A stretch of DNA of 64,000 nucleotides from Streptomyces sp. NBRC 110611 (GCF_001590865.1 NZ_BBUY01000007.1:226829-290828), one strand, 5' to 3'. Positions 29,722-38,560 are shown, counted from the stretch's first letter. Made by a program: numbers and translations. Notes: a model not told the origin generated them from the sequence alone.

Positions 29722-31632
29722 TCACGGCCGTACGCGCAGTACCTGCGGGTCGTGGTCGCTGGCCTGGTCGGCGTACTCGGCGTTGAGGTGCACGATGTCG
29801 TAGTCGGCCCGGGACAGCCGCCGGCTGGTGAGCATATGGTCGAGCACCTGCGAGTTGCCGTCGTAGACGTACCCGTACCGCTCGGCCTGCGGCAGCCTGT
29901 CGACCAGGTCGGTGAGCACCCCGCCGGCGGTGAGGTTCTTCAGGGCCGGCGAGAACGAGTAGTCGTTGAGGTCGCCGGCCACCACCACCGCTGCCTTGGG
30001 ATCCACCGCCAGCAGCTCCTTGACGAAGGTGTTGACCAGCTTCGCCTGCGCGATGCGCTGGCTCTCCGAACTCCGGGCCGGCGGCTGGAAACGGCCGTGC
30101 AGCCCCTGGTCGCCGCCCTTGGAGTTGAAGTGGTTGGCGATCACGAACACCCGGCTCTCCGGGCGGCTCCGCAGCGAGAACTGGCCGACCAGCGGCTTGC
30201 GGCTGGTCTTCCACGCCGGGTCGGTGGGCGCGATCCGGCCGGGGGACGCGGACAGGGTGGCCCGGCCCTGGTCGGCGATCACCTTCACCGGCGTGGTGGC
30301 GTCGCCGCCCTCGATGTCCGTGAAGGACACCCGCGCGGGGTTGAACAGGAACGCGACCCGGATGTTGCCGCCCGGCTGGCCGCCGTCCTGCCCGTTCACC
30401 GGGTCGATCTGCCGCCATGCGTACGCCGGTCCGCCGGCCGCCTTGATCGCCTCGGTGAGCCTGGTGAGGGTCGCCCCGGCGGTGACCGTACCGTCGTCGG
30501 CCGGGCCGTTGTCGTCCTGGACCTCCTCCAGGGCCACGATGTCGGGGGCGGACAGATTCCGCACCAGCGCCTTCGCCAGCCGGTCGAACTTGGCCTGCGG
30601 GGTGGCGGGGGAGAGGTTCTCGACGTTGTAGGTGGCCACCGCCAGCTCGTCCGGCCGCTGCTTGCGGGTGGTCTCCGGCGCGGGGCCGCGGTCGGTGAGC
30701 CTGCCCAGCTCGGTGGCCTGGAGGGTGTAGCCGCCGAAGCTGCCGTAGTCCAGCGGTCCGGCGGTGGTGCCGGTCAGCTCGTCGCCGACGTCGGCCACCG
30801 GGAACGGCCGCCGGTCGGAGGGAGCCGGCGAAGCCACCTTGATCCGGCCGCCGTTGGGGTCCCCGTACGAGCGGTAGAGCGTGCCGCCGCGGACCGTGCG
30901 GTTGTGCCACGGCTCGGCGGTCACCCACAGCTCGTGGTACTTGCTGGTCGGCCCGACGACCCGCGCATCGGACACCGAGACCCGCATGCCCTCCAGCGAC
31001 TCGTAGCGGTCCAGCGCGTACGAGGCGGGGCGCAGCGGCAGGGATTCGATGTTCCGGCCGCCCGCGTCGGGGGCGTAACGATTCGGCACCGAGGCCGGGT
31101 GGAGACGGAAGGCGGCCGGCAGGGGGTTGCCCGTGGAGACGGTCCGCCAGGTCGCGTCGGTGATCTCGGTCACGGACTGGAGACCGGCGTCCTTGCCGCC
31201 CGGGTAGTACTCGCTGACCGTGCCGGAGACGGTGACCGCGTCGCCGATGGCGACCTTCGGGGTCTCCTTGCCGGTGAAGACGAAGACCGCCTCACTGGTG
31301 GCCGGATCGCCGTCCGGCCGCGGGTCCTGCACCCAGAAGCCGCGCGACGAGCCGGCCGAGCGGACCGCGGTGACCGTGCCGGGCACCTCGCCGACCTGCT
31401 TCCCGGCCAGCGGGGATATGCGGGTGCTGCCCTGGATGTCGTGGATCCGGGCCCCGGCCGCGGACGCGGACTGGGTGGCGGTCAGCAGCCCGCCGACGAG
31501 GGCGGCGGCCACCACCGCGCCCAGGGCGGCCGGTCTGCGGTGGAGCGGACGACGGGATGGCGATGGTGTGGGACGAACGGATGGCGATGGTGTGGGACGA
31601 CGGGACGGGACAGTGCGACGACGGGACGGCAT
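29722..31632 (-). CDS. Secreted endonuclease/exonuclease/phosphatase family protein
   Basis: The product has 636 residues from ATG 31632 behind ggaggcatgt. The N-terminus is Arg/Ser/Pro-rich (SPSVRPTPSPSRRP) and then a hydrophobic signal segment ending TQSASAAGARI. A nucleic-acid-binding OB-like domain follows (about residues 65-330), then the EEP nuclease domain: ATYNVENL, ALEEVQDD, NHFNSKGG, VAGDLNDYSF, LDHML and SDHDP carry the catalytic residues. It is probably an extracellular nuclease supplying phosphate or nucleotides, which would fit the phosphatase gene at 33748, but regulation is not visible here. Confidence 0.92.
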   Translation of the reverse strand: MPSRRRTVPSRRPTPSPSVRPTPSPSRRPLHRRPAALGAVVAAALVGGLLTATQSASAAGARIHDIQGSTRISPLAGKQVGEVPGTVTAVRSAGSSRGFWVQDPRPDGDPATSEAVFVFTGKETPKVAIGDAVTVSGTVSEYYPGGKDAGLQSVTEITDATWRTVSTGNPLPAAFRLHPASVPNRYAPDAGGRNIESLPLRPASYALDRYESLEGMRVSVSDARVVGPTSKYHELWVTAEPWHNRTVRGGTLYRSYGDPNGGRIKVASPAPSDRRPFPVADVGDELTGTTAGPLDYGSFGGYTLQATELGRLTDRGPAPETTRKQRPDELAVATYNVENLSPATPQAKFDRLAKALVRNLSAPDIVALEEVQDDNGPADDGTVTAGATLTRLTEAIKAAGGPAYAWRQIDPVNGQDGGQPGGNIRVAFLFNPARVSFTDIEGGDATTPVKVIADQGRATLSASPGRIAPTDPAWKTSRKPLVGQFSLRSRPESRVFVIANHFNSKGGDQGLHGRFQPPARSSESQRIAQAKLVNTFVKELLAVDPKAAVVVAGDLNDYSFSPALKNLTAGGVLTDLVDRLPQAERYGYVYDGNSQVLDHMLTSRRLSRADYDIVHLNAEYADQASDHDPQVLRVRP

Positions 31633-31940
31633 ACATGCCTCCGAGGGGTATGGGGGGTGAAGGGGGAGTGCGTGAGGGTGAGTGGGAGTGAGTGGGAGCG
31701 AGTGGGAGTGAGGGACGATGCGGGGGGGGCGAAGGCGAGCGTGAACGAGGCGTCGCGATCACCGCGCGCGGAGCCGCACCCCGCGCTACGCGCGTCAATT
31801 TCCGGTGTGTGCCAGGGAGTTGTCAAGGTCTTCCCGGTGATCAGCGGGCGGAGCGGGGGTGAACCGTCTGACATACGGCGAATTCCGTCTACGCTTGGGC
31901 GGCGCACACGCCGTAGTCCGTCCGAGGAGCTGAGCACCCG
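31633..31940. other. Divergent intergenic region with GAGTGG-type repeats and a + strand promoter
   Basis: About 308 bases. From 31663 to 31715 the + strand is a run of gagtggg/agtgag units. The coding start of the nuclease itself has a similar tandem (gatggcgatggtgtggga twice, 31555-31600). The right end holds the promoter described separately. No gene was seen. Confidence 0.5.
31868..31895 (+). promoter_or_regulatory. HrdB-type promoter for the 31941 gene
   Basis: CTGACA (31868-31873), a 16-base spacer, and TACGCT (31890-31895) match the vegetative consensus TTGACA/TANNNT at 5 of 6 and at the key -10 positions. The start of transcription would be near 31902, giving a leader of about 40 bases that includes the gaggag ribosome site. 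Confidence 0.55.
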
Positions 31941-33563
31941 ATGTCCGCAGACCGCCCCACCCTGCCGCCGGTGCGGCTGCGTCCCGAAGCGGAGCTGGCC
32001 CGGGACGCGCTGAGTACCCCCCTGATGGCCCGGGCCGTGCGACTCGCCCGCTGGGCCGAGCCCGGCGTCCCGGTCGGGGTGGGCGGCGAGCTCTTCCAGG
32101 ACTCGCTGGCCGCCGCCACCGACCACCTCGGACTGGCCGGTGACGAGGACGGGCCCGCCCACGCTGCCGAGGCCTGGCAGCTCGCGGTGGACACCGGGCT
32201 GGTCGAGATCGAGGAGAACGAGGCGGCGGCGGAGACCGAGGGGGCCGAGGAGGCCGAGGGGGCGGCAGGCGCCGCGGGGGCCGAGGAAGCCGCGGGAGCC
32301 GGGGAGCTGTCCGACGGCGCGGTCGCGGATGGTACGGCTACCCCGGGCGAGGAGCTGGGCCTGCTCACCTCCGGCAGCCCGCAGGACGTCCTCGACATCT
32401 GGCTCGCCGGCGTGGAGACCGTCTTCGCCGACGCGGCCGCCCCGGACCTCGCGGACATCGCCGAGCAGATCGCCGAAGGCGGCGAACTGGACCTGGACGC
32501 GATCGACTGGAACCCGGAGGAGGAAGCCGAGCTGCTGGAGGGCATCCTCGGCAACCTCTACCTCCTCTCCGCCCTCGCCGACGACCCCGGCCGGGACGTA
32601 CCGCTGCCCGCCCTGGCCGCCTCCGTGGTCGTCCCGGACGATATGGACGAGCCCACCGACGACGTCCTCGAGGAGGTCTCCGAGGTGATGATGCGCCTGG
32701 ACGACCAGTTCCGGGTGCTGGCGCCGATCGGCCTGGTCGCCTACCGGCCGGTCGACGAGGCGCTCATCGAGGAGCTCGACGAACAGGACGAGGACCGGGG
32801 CGCGGAACCGGGACGGACGGTCCGCCCCGTAGGGGCTTCGGCAGGCTCCCGTCCGGACGGGACCTCCGGCACCGAGCCGCTCACCGACGAGGACGTCTCC
32901 CGCTACGGCCTGGTCCGGCTCACCCCGCTCGGCGTCTACGCGGTCCGCGCCCGGCTGCTGGACGCCGGCGCCCACGCCCCGGCGGTCGGTGACCTCAGCG
33001 ACAAGGGCGCCGATGTCCTCCTGGACGAGCTGCCCGACTACCCCGAGGGGATCGCCCGGGCCGAGTCCGAGCTGTGGCTCGCCGCCCGTCAGCCGCTGGA
33101 CGCGGCCCGGGACCTGCTCGCCGCCGCCCGCGGTGACGACGCATACGCCCCGGGCCGCCGGCTCGCCGCCCAGCAGACCCTCTCCCTGGCCGCGCCGGAG
33201 GCCGAGGCGGCCCTGCGCGAGGTGCTCGACGACCGGGAGCTGGGCGGGCTGGCCCGGGTCTGGCTGGCCGAGCGCGCCCTCCCCGGCATCCCGGAGCCGT
33301 CCCAGGACATGATCTTCTGGCTGACGGTGGACACCGTCGCCGCCCAGCTGGACCGCGCCGACGAGGACACCGAGGCCGAACTCCGCGATCTGGTACGCGG
33401 CTTGAGCGACCAGCACAGCGGATTCTTCGACGCCGTCTGGCGGGTGGACCACCCGGCCACCGCCGACGTCCTGGAGGCCATGGGCCGACTGCACCCCGAC
33501 AAGAAGTCGGCCAAGGAGGCCCGCAAGGCCGCCTTCAAGGCGCGCTCGCGGCAGTCGCACTGA
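31941..33563 (+). CDS. Conserved hypothetical protein, 540 residues, acidic
   Basis: A soluble protein with no signal peptide or membrane segment. Residues 95-135 form a Glu/Ala/Gly low-complexity linker (EEAEGAAGAAGAEEAAG), and a second Pro/Gly/Arg linker lies near 290-315. The parts between are alpha-helical and Leu/Ala/Asp-rich; RLTPLGVYAVRARL and GLSDQHSGFFDAVWRVDHP look conserved. The C-terminus is basic (KKSAKEARKAAFKARSRQ). I do not recognise a function. It has its own promoter and a strong hairpin behind it, so it is monocistronic. Confidence 0.85.
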   Translation: MSADRPTLPPVRLRPEAELARDALSTPLMARAVRLARWAEPGVPVGVGGELFQDSLAAATDHLGLAGDEDGPAHAAEAWQLAVDTGLVEIEENEAAAETEGAEEAEGAAGAAGAEEAAGAGELSDGAVADGTATPGEELGLLTSGSPQDVLDIWLAGVETVFADAAAPDLADIAEQIAEGGELDLDAIDWNPEEEAELLEGILGNLYLLSALADDPGRDVPLPALAASVVVPDDMDEPTDDVLEEVSEVMMRLDDQFRVLAPIGLVAYRPVDEALIEELDEQDEDRGAEPGRTVRPVGASAGSRPDGTSGTEPLTDEDVSRYGLVRLTPLGVYAVRARLLDAGAHAPAVGDLSDKGADVLLDELPDYPEGIARAESELWLAARQPLDAARDLLAAARGDDAYAPGRRLAAQQTLSLAAPEAEAALREVLDDRELGGLARVWLAERALPGIPEPSQDMIFWLTVDTVAAQLDRADEDTEAELRDLVRGLSDQHSGFFDAVWRVDHPATADVLEAMGRLHPDKKSAKEARKAAFKARSRQSH

Positions 33564-33592
33564 CGGCGGGGGCCGACACCACAGGCCGGAGG

Positions 33593-33628
33593 GCCGGGAG
33601 GGCCGGGTGCCCGCCCGGCCCTCCCGGC
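33593..33628 (+). terminator. 15-bp hairpin terminator
   Basis: gccgggagggccggg (33593-33607) and cccggccctcccggc (33614-33628) are exact complements around a 6-base loop, 29 bases after the preceding stop codon. Confidence 0.85.
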
Positions 33629-33669
33629 TACCTGGAGACAGGCCAACCGCTTCCTGGACGTCGCGCCGC

Positions 33670-33691
33670 GTTCAACTCGAGTTCGACGACG
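33670..33691 (+). promoter_or_regulatory. Probable PHO box (two 11-bp direct repeat units)
   Basis: gttcaactcga (33670-33680) and gttcgacgacg (33681-33691) are contiguous 11-base units. Streptomyces PhoP binds direct repeats of 11 bases with a GTTCACC core; the units match at 6 and 5 of 7 core positions. The site is 57 bases before the start of a phosphatase gene, where PhoP regulation is expected. Confidence 0.55.
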
Positions 33692-33747
33692 CGCGAGAGC
33701 GTGTGCGGCGCACAGGGGAGCAGAAGACGGCCATCCAGGAGATGACA

Positions 33748-35232
33748 ATGCCGCTCACGCGGAGAGATTTCGCCAAGCGTTCCGCCTTCGCCGGCGCCGG
33801 GGTCGCGCTGGCCGGCAGCGTAGGTGTGCTGGCCACCGCGCCGGGGGCGATCGCCGAGGCAGCGCCGGACGCCGGCCCGGACGGCGCGGCGGGCGGGGCG
33901 GACGCGGCGGGCGGTCACGGTGCCGACCGCGGTATCGGCTACGGCCCGCTGATCCCGGACCCGGAGGGCATCCTCGCGCTGCCCGCCGGATTCTCGTACA
34001 AGATCGTCACCCACTGCGGTGTCACCCGGCTCGACAGCGGTGAGTTCACCCCGTCGAACCACGACGGCACCGGCACCTTCGCCGGCCGGCGCGGCACCAC
34101 TCTCCTGGTCAACAACCACGAACTGAAGGGCCCGCGCGCCGACTGGCCGCACCCGGTGCCGCTCGCCGAGGGACTGGTCTACGACCCGGCGGCCTCCGGC
34201 GGCTGCACCATCGTCGAGGTGGCCAAGGACGGCACCACGGTCGGCGAGTGGGTCGGCATCGCCGGTACGTCCACCAACTGCGCGGGCGGCACCACTCCCT
34301 GGGGCACCTGGCTCACCTGCGAGGAGTCCGAGCACAAGGCCGGCGAGCACGGCATGACCAAGGATCACGGCTATGTCTTCGAGGTCGACCCGCACGACCT
34401 CAAGGCCGGCCGGAACCCCAAGCCCCTCAAGGCGCTGGGCCGTTACGCCCACGAAGCCGTCGTCGTCGACCCCAAGCGCGGCCACCTCTACCTGACCGAG
34501 GACGCCGACCAGCCCAACGGCCTCCTCTACCGCTGGACCCCGCCGCCCGGCTTCCGCCACGGCCGCGGCCGGCTGCGTACCCTCGACGACAACGCAGGTG
34601 TCCTGGCGGCCTTCAAGTGCTTCGACTCCGGCGGCCGGTTCGTCGACGACCTCTCCCGGGCCACCAGGACCGGCACCGTCTACGGTGTCGACTGGGTCGA
34701 GGTCCCCGACCGCGACGCCCGTACCGTCCCGGTGCGCAAGCAGTTCAAGGACGGCGAGATCACCCGCGCCCGCAAGCTGGAAGGCATGTGGTGGGCGGAC
34801 GGCGGCGCGTACATCGTGTCCTCCTACGCCCGTGCGGAGAGCCCGGTCCGGCACGACGGGCAGGTCTGGTTCTACGACCCGAAGCGGCGCACCCTGACCC
34901 TGAAGGTGCTGCTGGGCGTCAACCCCGACCCGGGCGAGGACGGTGCACTGGACGGCCCGGACAACATTACGGTCTCGCCCTACGGCGGCCTGATCATCGC
35001 CGAGGACGGCGAGGGCGTACAGCACCTGTTCGGCACCACCGACGACGGCCGGTCGTACCCGATTGCCCGCAACGAACTCAATATCGGCACCGCGGACAAG
35101 CCGGAGTTCAGCGAGTTCACCGGACCGGTCTTCTCCCCCGACGGGCGGACGCTGTTCGCCAACATCCAGGAGCCCGGCATCATGCTCGCCATCACGGGCC
35201 CCTGGAAGCGGCAGCACCGGCACCGGCCGTAG
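33748..35232 (+). CDS. phoX: PhoX-family (DUF839) alkaline phosphatase, Tat-exported
   Basis: The 494-residue product starts at ATG 33748, the one with caggag at proper spacing. The Tat signal is TRRDFAKRSAFAGAGVALAG, with cleavage probably near residue 40. The mature part has PhoX features: LLVNNHEL, TCEESEHKAGEHG, YLTEDADQPNGLLYRW, WADGGAYIVSSYA, and PDNITVSPYGGLIIAEDG. PhoX enzymes are iron/calcium phosphatases that fold in the cytoplasm before export. The PHO box upstream suggests induction under phosphate limitation. Confidence 0.93.
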   Translation: MPLTRRDFAKRSAFAGAGVALAGSVGVLATAPGAIAEAAPDAGPDGAAGGADAAGGHGADRGIGYGPLIPDPEGILALPAGFSYKIVTHCGVTRLDSGEFTPSNHDGTGTFAGRRGTTLLVNNHELKGPRADWPHPVPLAEGLVYDPAASGGCTIVEVAKDGTTVGEWVGIAGTSTNCAGGTTPWGTWLTCEESEHKAGEHGMTKDHGYVFEVDPHDLKAGRNPKPLKALGRYAHEAVVVDPKRGHLYLTEDADQPNGLLYRWTPPPGFRHGRGRLRTLDDNAGVLAAFKCFDSGGRFVDDLSRATRTGTVYGVDWVEVPDRDARTVPVRKQFKDGEITRARKLEGMWWADGGAYIVSSYARAESPVRHDGQVWFYDPKRRTLTLKVLLGVNPDPGEDGALDGPDNITVSPYGGLIIAEDGEGVQHLFGTTDDGRSYPIARNELNIGTADKPEFSEFTGPVFSPDGRTLFANIQEPGIMLAITGPWKRQHRHRP

Positions 35233-35256
35233 GCCTGCCGGATGGGCGGTCGGGCT

Positions 35257-36543
35257 CTAGAGCGCCTGGCCGCCCGGCTTGACCATGCCGCGGACGGTGC
35301 GGGCGTCGACGAACTCGCCCAGTGCCGTCATCTCCCACTCACCGGAGAACTGGCGGATCAGCTTCGCCATCATCACGCCCGTACGGGGCTCGGCGTGGGT
35401 GAGGTCGAAGCGGACCAGTTCCTCGCCGCTCTGGGCGTCGACCAGGCGGCAGTAGGCCTTGGCGACATCGGAGAACTTCTGACCGGAGAAGGAGTTCACG
35501 ACGAAGACCAGGCCGGTCACCTCTGCGGGGAGGCCGCCGAGGTGGACGGTGATCGACTCGTCGTCGCCGGCGCCCTCGCCGGTGAGGTTGTCGCCCGAGT
35601 GCTGGATGGCACCGCCGAGGATCATCAGCTTGCCGAAGAAGCAGTTGTCGACCTTCTTGCGGTCCGGGCCGTAGGCGATGACCGAGGCGTCCAGGTCGAT
35701 GTTCTTGCCGCGGTAGGCGGGCTCCCAGCCGAGACCCATACGGACCGAACTCAGCAGCGGACGGCCGCCCTTGACCAGGGAGACCGTCTGGTTCTTCTGG
35801 AGGCTGACCCGGCCCTTGTCGAGGTTGACCTTGCCGGAGCCGGCGGGCAGGGGAGGCGCGGTGGGGGAGGCGGCGGCCGCCGGCGGGGCAACCGGGGCCG
35901 GGGTGCCGGTCGGCGGTCCCCACTGGCCGGCGGGGGCCGGGTGAGCCGGGGGTGCCGGAGGTACCGGGGCAGTCGGTGCGGCTGCGGCAGGTGCAGCAGG
36001 TGCAGCAGGTGCCGCGGGGGCTGCCGGGGTGACGGGAGCGGACGGTTCCTCCACGCTGACGCCGAAGTCGTTGGCGATCCCCGCCAGCCCGTTGGCGTAG
36101 CCCTGGCCGACCGCACGGACCTTCCAGGCGCCGCCGCGGCGGTAGATCTCCACGACCACCAGCGCGGTCTCCGGGCCCAGCTGCGGCGGGGTGAACGAGG
36201 CGATGACGCTGCCGGTGTCGGCGTCGCGGACCGTGCCGGTCGGCTCGGTGCCGGCGAAGGTGGTGCCGGGGGCGTCGAGACTCGCGGTCACCACGATCTT
36301 CTCGATGCCGTCGGGCACCGCGGCGGTGTCCACCGTGATGGTGTCACCGCCGGAGGCCGCCGCGGAGTGGGTCACGCCCGGTCCGCTGGGCTGGTTGTAG
36401 AAGACGAAGTCGTCGTCGGAGCGCACTTTGCCGTCGGCGGCGAGCAGCAGGCCCGACACGTCCAGCCGTACCGGGGCGGTGACGTCAACCGCCACTCGCG
36501 CGGCGGTGAGCGGGAGGTTCGAGCCAGGAGTCATAGCGGTCAT
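35257..36543 (-). CDS. Double TerD-domain stress protein
   Basis: The 428-residue product has two TerD domains: residues 1-165 (SDDDFVFYNQPSGPGV, GYANGLAGIANDFGVSVEE) and about 240-428 (SSVRMGLGWEP, LDASVIAYGPDRKKVD, LTGEGAGDDESITVHLGGLP). They are joined by an Ala/Pro-rich linker of about 70 residues that includes PAAPAAPAAPAAP. TerD domains bind calcium and are linked to tellurite and general stress responses. The start may be the ATG 9 bases further in (MTPGSNLPL), the common family start. No other ter gene is near. Confidence 0.92.
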   Translation of the reverse strand: MTAMTPGSNLPLTAARVAVDVTAPVRLDVSGLLLAADGKVRSDDDFVFYNQPSGPGVTHSAAASGGDTITVDTAAVPDGIEKIVVTASLDAPGTTFAGTEPTGTVRDADTGSVIASFTPPQLGPETALVVVEIYRRGGAWKVRAVGQGYANGLAGIANDFGVSVEEPSAPVTPAAPAAPAAPAAPAAAAPTAPVPPAPPAHPAPAGQWGPPTGTPAPVAPPAAAASPTAPPLPAGSGKVNLDKGRVSLQKNQTVSLVKGGRPLLSSVRMGLGWEPAYRGKNIDLDASVIAYGPDRKKVDNCFFGKLMILGGAIQHSGDNLTGEGAGDDESITVHLGGLPAEVTGLVFVVNSFSGQKFSDVAKAYCRLVDAQSGEELVRFDLTHAEPRTGVMMAKLIRQFSGEWEMTALGEFVDARTVRGMVKPGGQAL

Positions 36544-36570
36544 GCCGGAACCAACGATCGGCTCGCCTTT

Positions 36571-36675
36571 GCGGTTCCATTACCTACGGCTCTCTTACAC
36601 ACGGCTCTCTCGCGCATGGCTCTCTCACACACGGCTCTTCTACGCGCGGCTCCCTCGCGCACGGCTCCCGCCTCA
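36571..36675. repeat. Seven tandem 15-bp repeats
   Basis: Units start at 36571, 36586, 36601, 36616, 36631, 36646 and 36661, each close to acggctctctcgcgc. The array fills the gap between the TerD gene start and the 3' end of the GlsB gene on the same strand, and runs into the last codon and stop of the latter. The period is exact although the units vary at several bases. Confidence 0.88.
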
Positions 36676-36942
36676 CCGGTCACGGGAGTTGCCGAAGAGC
36701 AGCCGGTAGCCGATCAGCAGGACCAGCGCACCGGCGATCGACGCGATCCACATGGACGGCTCGCCGAAGTCCTTCGGAATCGGGCGGTCCAGGAACTTGG
36801 TGGAGAGCCAGCCGCCGATGAAGGAACCCGCGATGCCGATCAGCGTCGTGCCGACCAGTCCGCCCGGGTCCCGGCCGGGCAGCAGGACCTTGGCGATGAC
36901 ACCTGCGATCAGGCCCAGGACGAGCCAGCTGACGATACCCAT
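36673..36942 (-). CDS. GlsB/YeaQ/YmgE-family stress-response membrane protein
   Basis: The 89-residue protein has three hydrophobic, glycine-rich helices: WLVLGLIAGVIAKVLLPG, GGLVGTTLIGIAGSFIGG and WIASIAGALVLLIGYRLLF. It is a typical member of the transglycosylase-associated (GlsB) family. Its role is not defined; expression in stress is common. It lies upstream of the TerD gene on the same strand. Confidence 0.93.
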   Translation of the reverse strand: MGIVSWLVLGLIAGVIAKVLLPGRDPGGLVGTTLIGIAGSFIGGWLSTKFLDRPIPKDFGEPSMWIASIAGALVLLIGYRLLFGNSRDR

Positions 36943-37036
36943 GTTGCGTTCCTCGTTCCTGCACGACGGGTGGTCGGTACACCCACCAGGACGCAGCCGG
37001 GGACGTCAGGGTTCCGTGCCGCCGCCGCGGACCGGC

Positions 37037-37648
37037 TCAGACCTCGCCGCGGGTGCGCCGGCGCCGTACCCACCAGATGCCGCCGGCGAAAGCCGCCAGC
37101 AGCGCGCCCGTGCCCGCGGCGATCTCGGTGGTGCTGGTGTTCTCGCCGGTGCCGCTGCCGGCACCCGCCGTCATGCCGGCCCTGGGCGGTGTGCTGGATC
37201 CGGTGGCACGGTGGCCGTTGCTGTTGCCGGTTCCGGTTCCGGTTCCGGTTGCGGGGCCGGTGGTGCCGGTGGCCGCGCCGATATGGACCGTGCCGGCGAT
37301 CTCCTTGCCGTTGTCACAGGTGCCGCCCACCCCGTAGGTGCCCGGTTCGGTGTCGGGCCGGAGCTTCAGCCAGGCGGCCAGCGGGCCCTTGTCGGAGCCG
37401 CGGGTGAAGGAGAGGGTGCCGCCGCCCACCGTGCTGGCGTCGATGCTCGCGGAGCGGCTGTTCCCGCAGTCCGTGGTGGACAGTGAGACGGTGGCGCCGG
37501 GCCGGGCCGGGTCGGGGGAGGTCCCGATGTCACCGAAGTCACCGGCGGACGCCGTGGTGGTGGTCAGGCCGAGGACGACGGCGGACAGCGCGGTGCCGGC
37601 CAGCGCGGCGGACCGTGCGGCGCCGGTGAGCAGTCGGGGGGATCGCAT
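37037..37648 (-). CDS. Secreted surface protein with C-terminal membrane anchor
   Basis: The 203-residue product starts at ATG 37648 behind ggaggcctcag. It has a signal peptide (ALAGTALSAVVLGLTTTTASAGDFG) and a small beta domain of about 95 residues with two cysteines (TDCGNSR, GGTCDNG). A Gly/Thr/Ser stalk made of GT repeats follows, then a hydrophobic segment ending in WWVRRRRTR. No LPXTG or LAXTG pentapeptide is visible before the anchor (TSTTEIAAGTG), so it may stay membrane-bound rather than sortase-linked. Confidence 0.85.
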   Translation of the reverse strand: MRSPRLLTGAARSAALAGTALSAVVLGLTTTTASAGDFGDIGTSPDPARPGATVSLSTTDCGNSRSASIDASTVGGGTLSFTRGSDKGPLAAWLKLRPDTEPGTYGVGGTCDNGKEIAGTVHIGAATGTTGPATGTGTGTGNSNGHRATGSSTPPRAGMTAGAGSGTGENTSTTEIAAGTGALLAAFAGGIWWVRRRRTRGEV

Positions 37649-37774
37649 CTGAGGCCTCCGCGAAGCGCGGATGTGACACACCCTCGCGCCACGGGGAAGT
37701 TGGTGGAGTTCCGCGCCTCCTGAGTCCGGAATACGCCGACCGGGCCCGGACGGGCCTGCTGACGTGCGGTGTTC

Positions 37775-37825
37775 GGGTGACGGGCGGAGCGGGACGGGTG
37801 ACGGGGGAGCGGGACGGGTGAGGGG
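37775..37825. repeat. Short tandem repeat, about 21-bp unit
   Basis: gggtgacgggcggagcggga c-type units start at 37775 (21 bases) and 37796 (20 bases), with a partial third at 37816. They lie just behind the response-regulator gene stop (37835, - strand), where they may affect the mRNA end. Confidence 0.7.
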
Positions 37826-37834
37826 AGTGGGCCG

Positions 37835-38560
37835 TCAGCCCGGGCGGACGAATCCGCATTCGTACGCGGCGATCACCGCCTGGGTCCGGTCCCGCACCCC
37901 GAGCTTGGCCAGCACCCCCGCCACATGGGTCTTCACGGTGGCCGGGCCCACCCCCAGACGTTCCGCTATCTCCGCATTCGTCATGCCGGCCGTCATCAGC
38001 CGCAGCACCGCCCGCTCCCGCTCGGACAACCGGGCCCGCAGCGCCCGCACGGTGTCCTCCGCGGCCCGCCGCCCCGCGTGCTCGGTGGCCAGCCGGCGCA
38101 CCGCCGCCGGGAACAGCAGCGAGTCGCTGCGGGCCACCAGCCGTACGGCCTGGACCAGGTCCTCCGCCCCGGACCGCTTGAGCAGGAACCCGCTGGCGCC
38201 GGCCCGCAGCGCCTCGTACACATACGCGTCGTTCTCGAAGGTCGTCACGACGACGATGCGCGGCGGCCGGTCCATCCCGGTGAGCACCTGCTCGGTGGCG
38301 CGGATTCCGTCGATCTCCGGCATCCGCACGTCCATCAGGACGACATCGGGGCGCAGGGCCCGGATCAGCGGTACCGCCTCCGCGCCGGTCGCCGCCTCGC
38401 CGACCACCTCCATGTCGGCCTCGGCGCCCAGGATCGCGCGCAGCGCCGTACGCACCATCCGCTCGTCGTCGGCGAGGACGATCCGCAGCGGGCGGATCGC
38501 GTCGTCGCCGGATGCCGACCCGCCGTCGTCCCGGCCCGTCATCCCCGTTGTCTCCGTCAC
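37835..38560 (-). CDS. NarL/LuxR-type response regulator
   Basis: The product has 241 residues from GTG 38560, overlapping the kinase stop (GTGA). The receiver domain has RIVLADDERMVR, phospho-acceptor Asp in VVLMDVRMPEIDG, and the VVTTFENDAYV and K-containing LLKRSG ends. The HTH is TNAEIAERLGVGPATVKTHVAGVLAKLGVRDRTQAV. It pairs with the histidine kinase encoded directly upstream. Target genes are unknown. Confidence 0.95.
   Translation of the reverse strand: MTETTGMTGRDDGGSASGDDAIRPLRIVLADDERMVRTALRAILGAEADMEVVGEAATGAEAVPLIRALRPDVVLMDVRMPEIDGIRATEQVLTGMDRPPRIVVVTTFENDAYVYEALRAGASGFLLKRSGAEDLVQAVRLVARSDSLLFPAAVRRLATEHAGRRAAEDTVRALRARLSERERAVLRLMTAGMTNAEIAERLGVGPATVKTHVAGVLAKLGVRDRTQAVIAAYECGFVRPG

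Noticed and set aside
36571..36675. Tandem array as a CRISPR
   Set aside because: Units of 15 bp abut with no spacers and vary in sequence; no cas genes occur in the window.
36428..36709. + strand frame whose product has RLSYT/RLSRA pentapeptide repeats
   Set aside because: It is a product of the 15-bp repeat array and lies antisense to the TerD gene start; no ribosome site or signal supports it.
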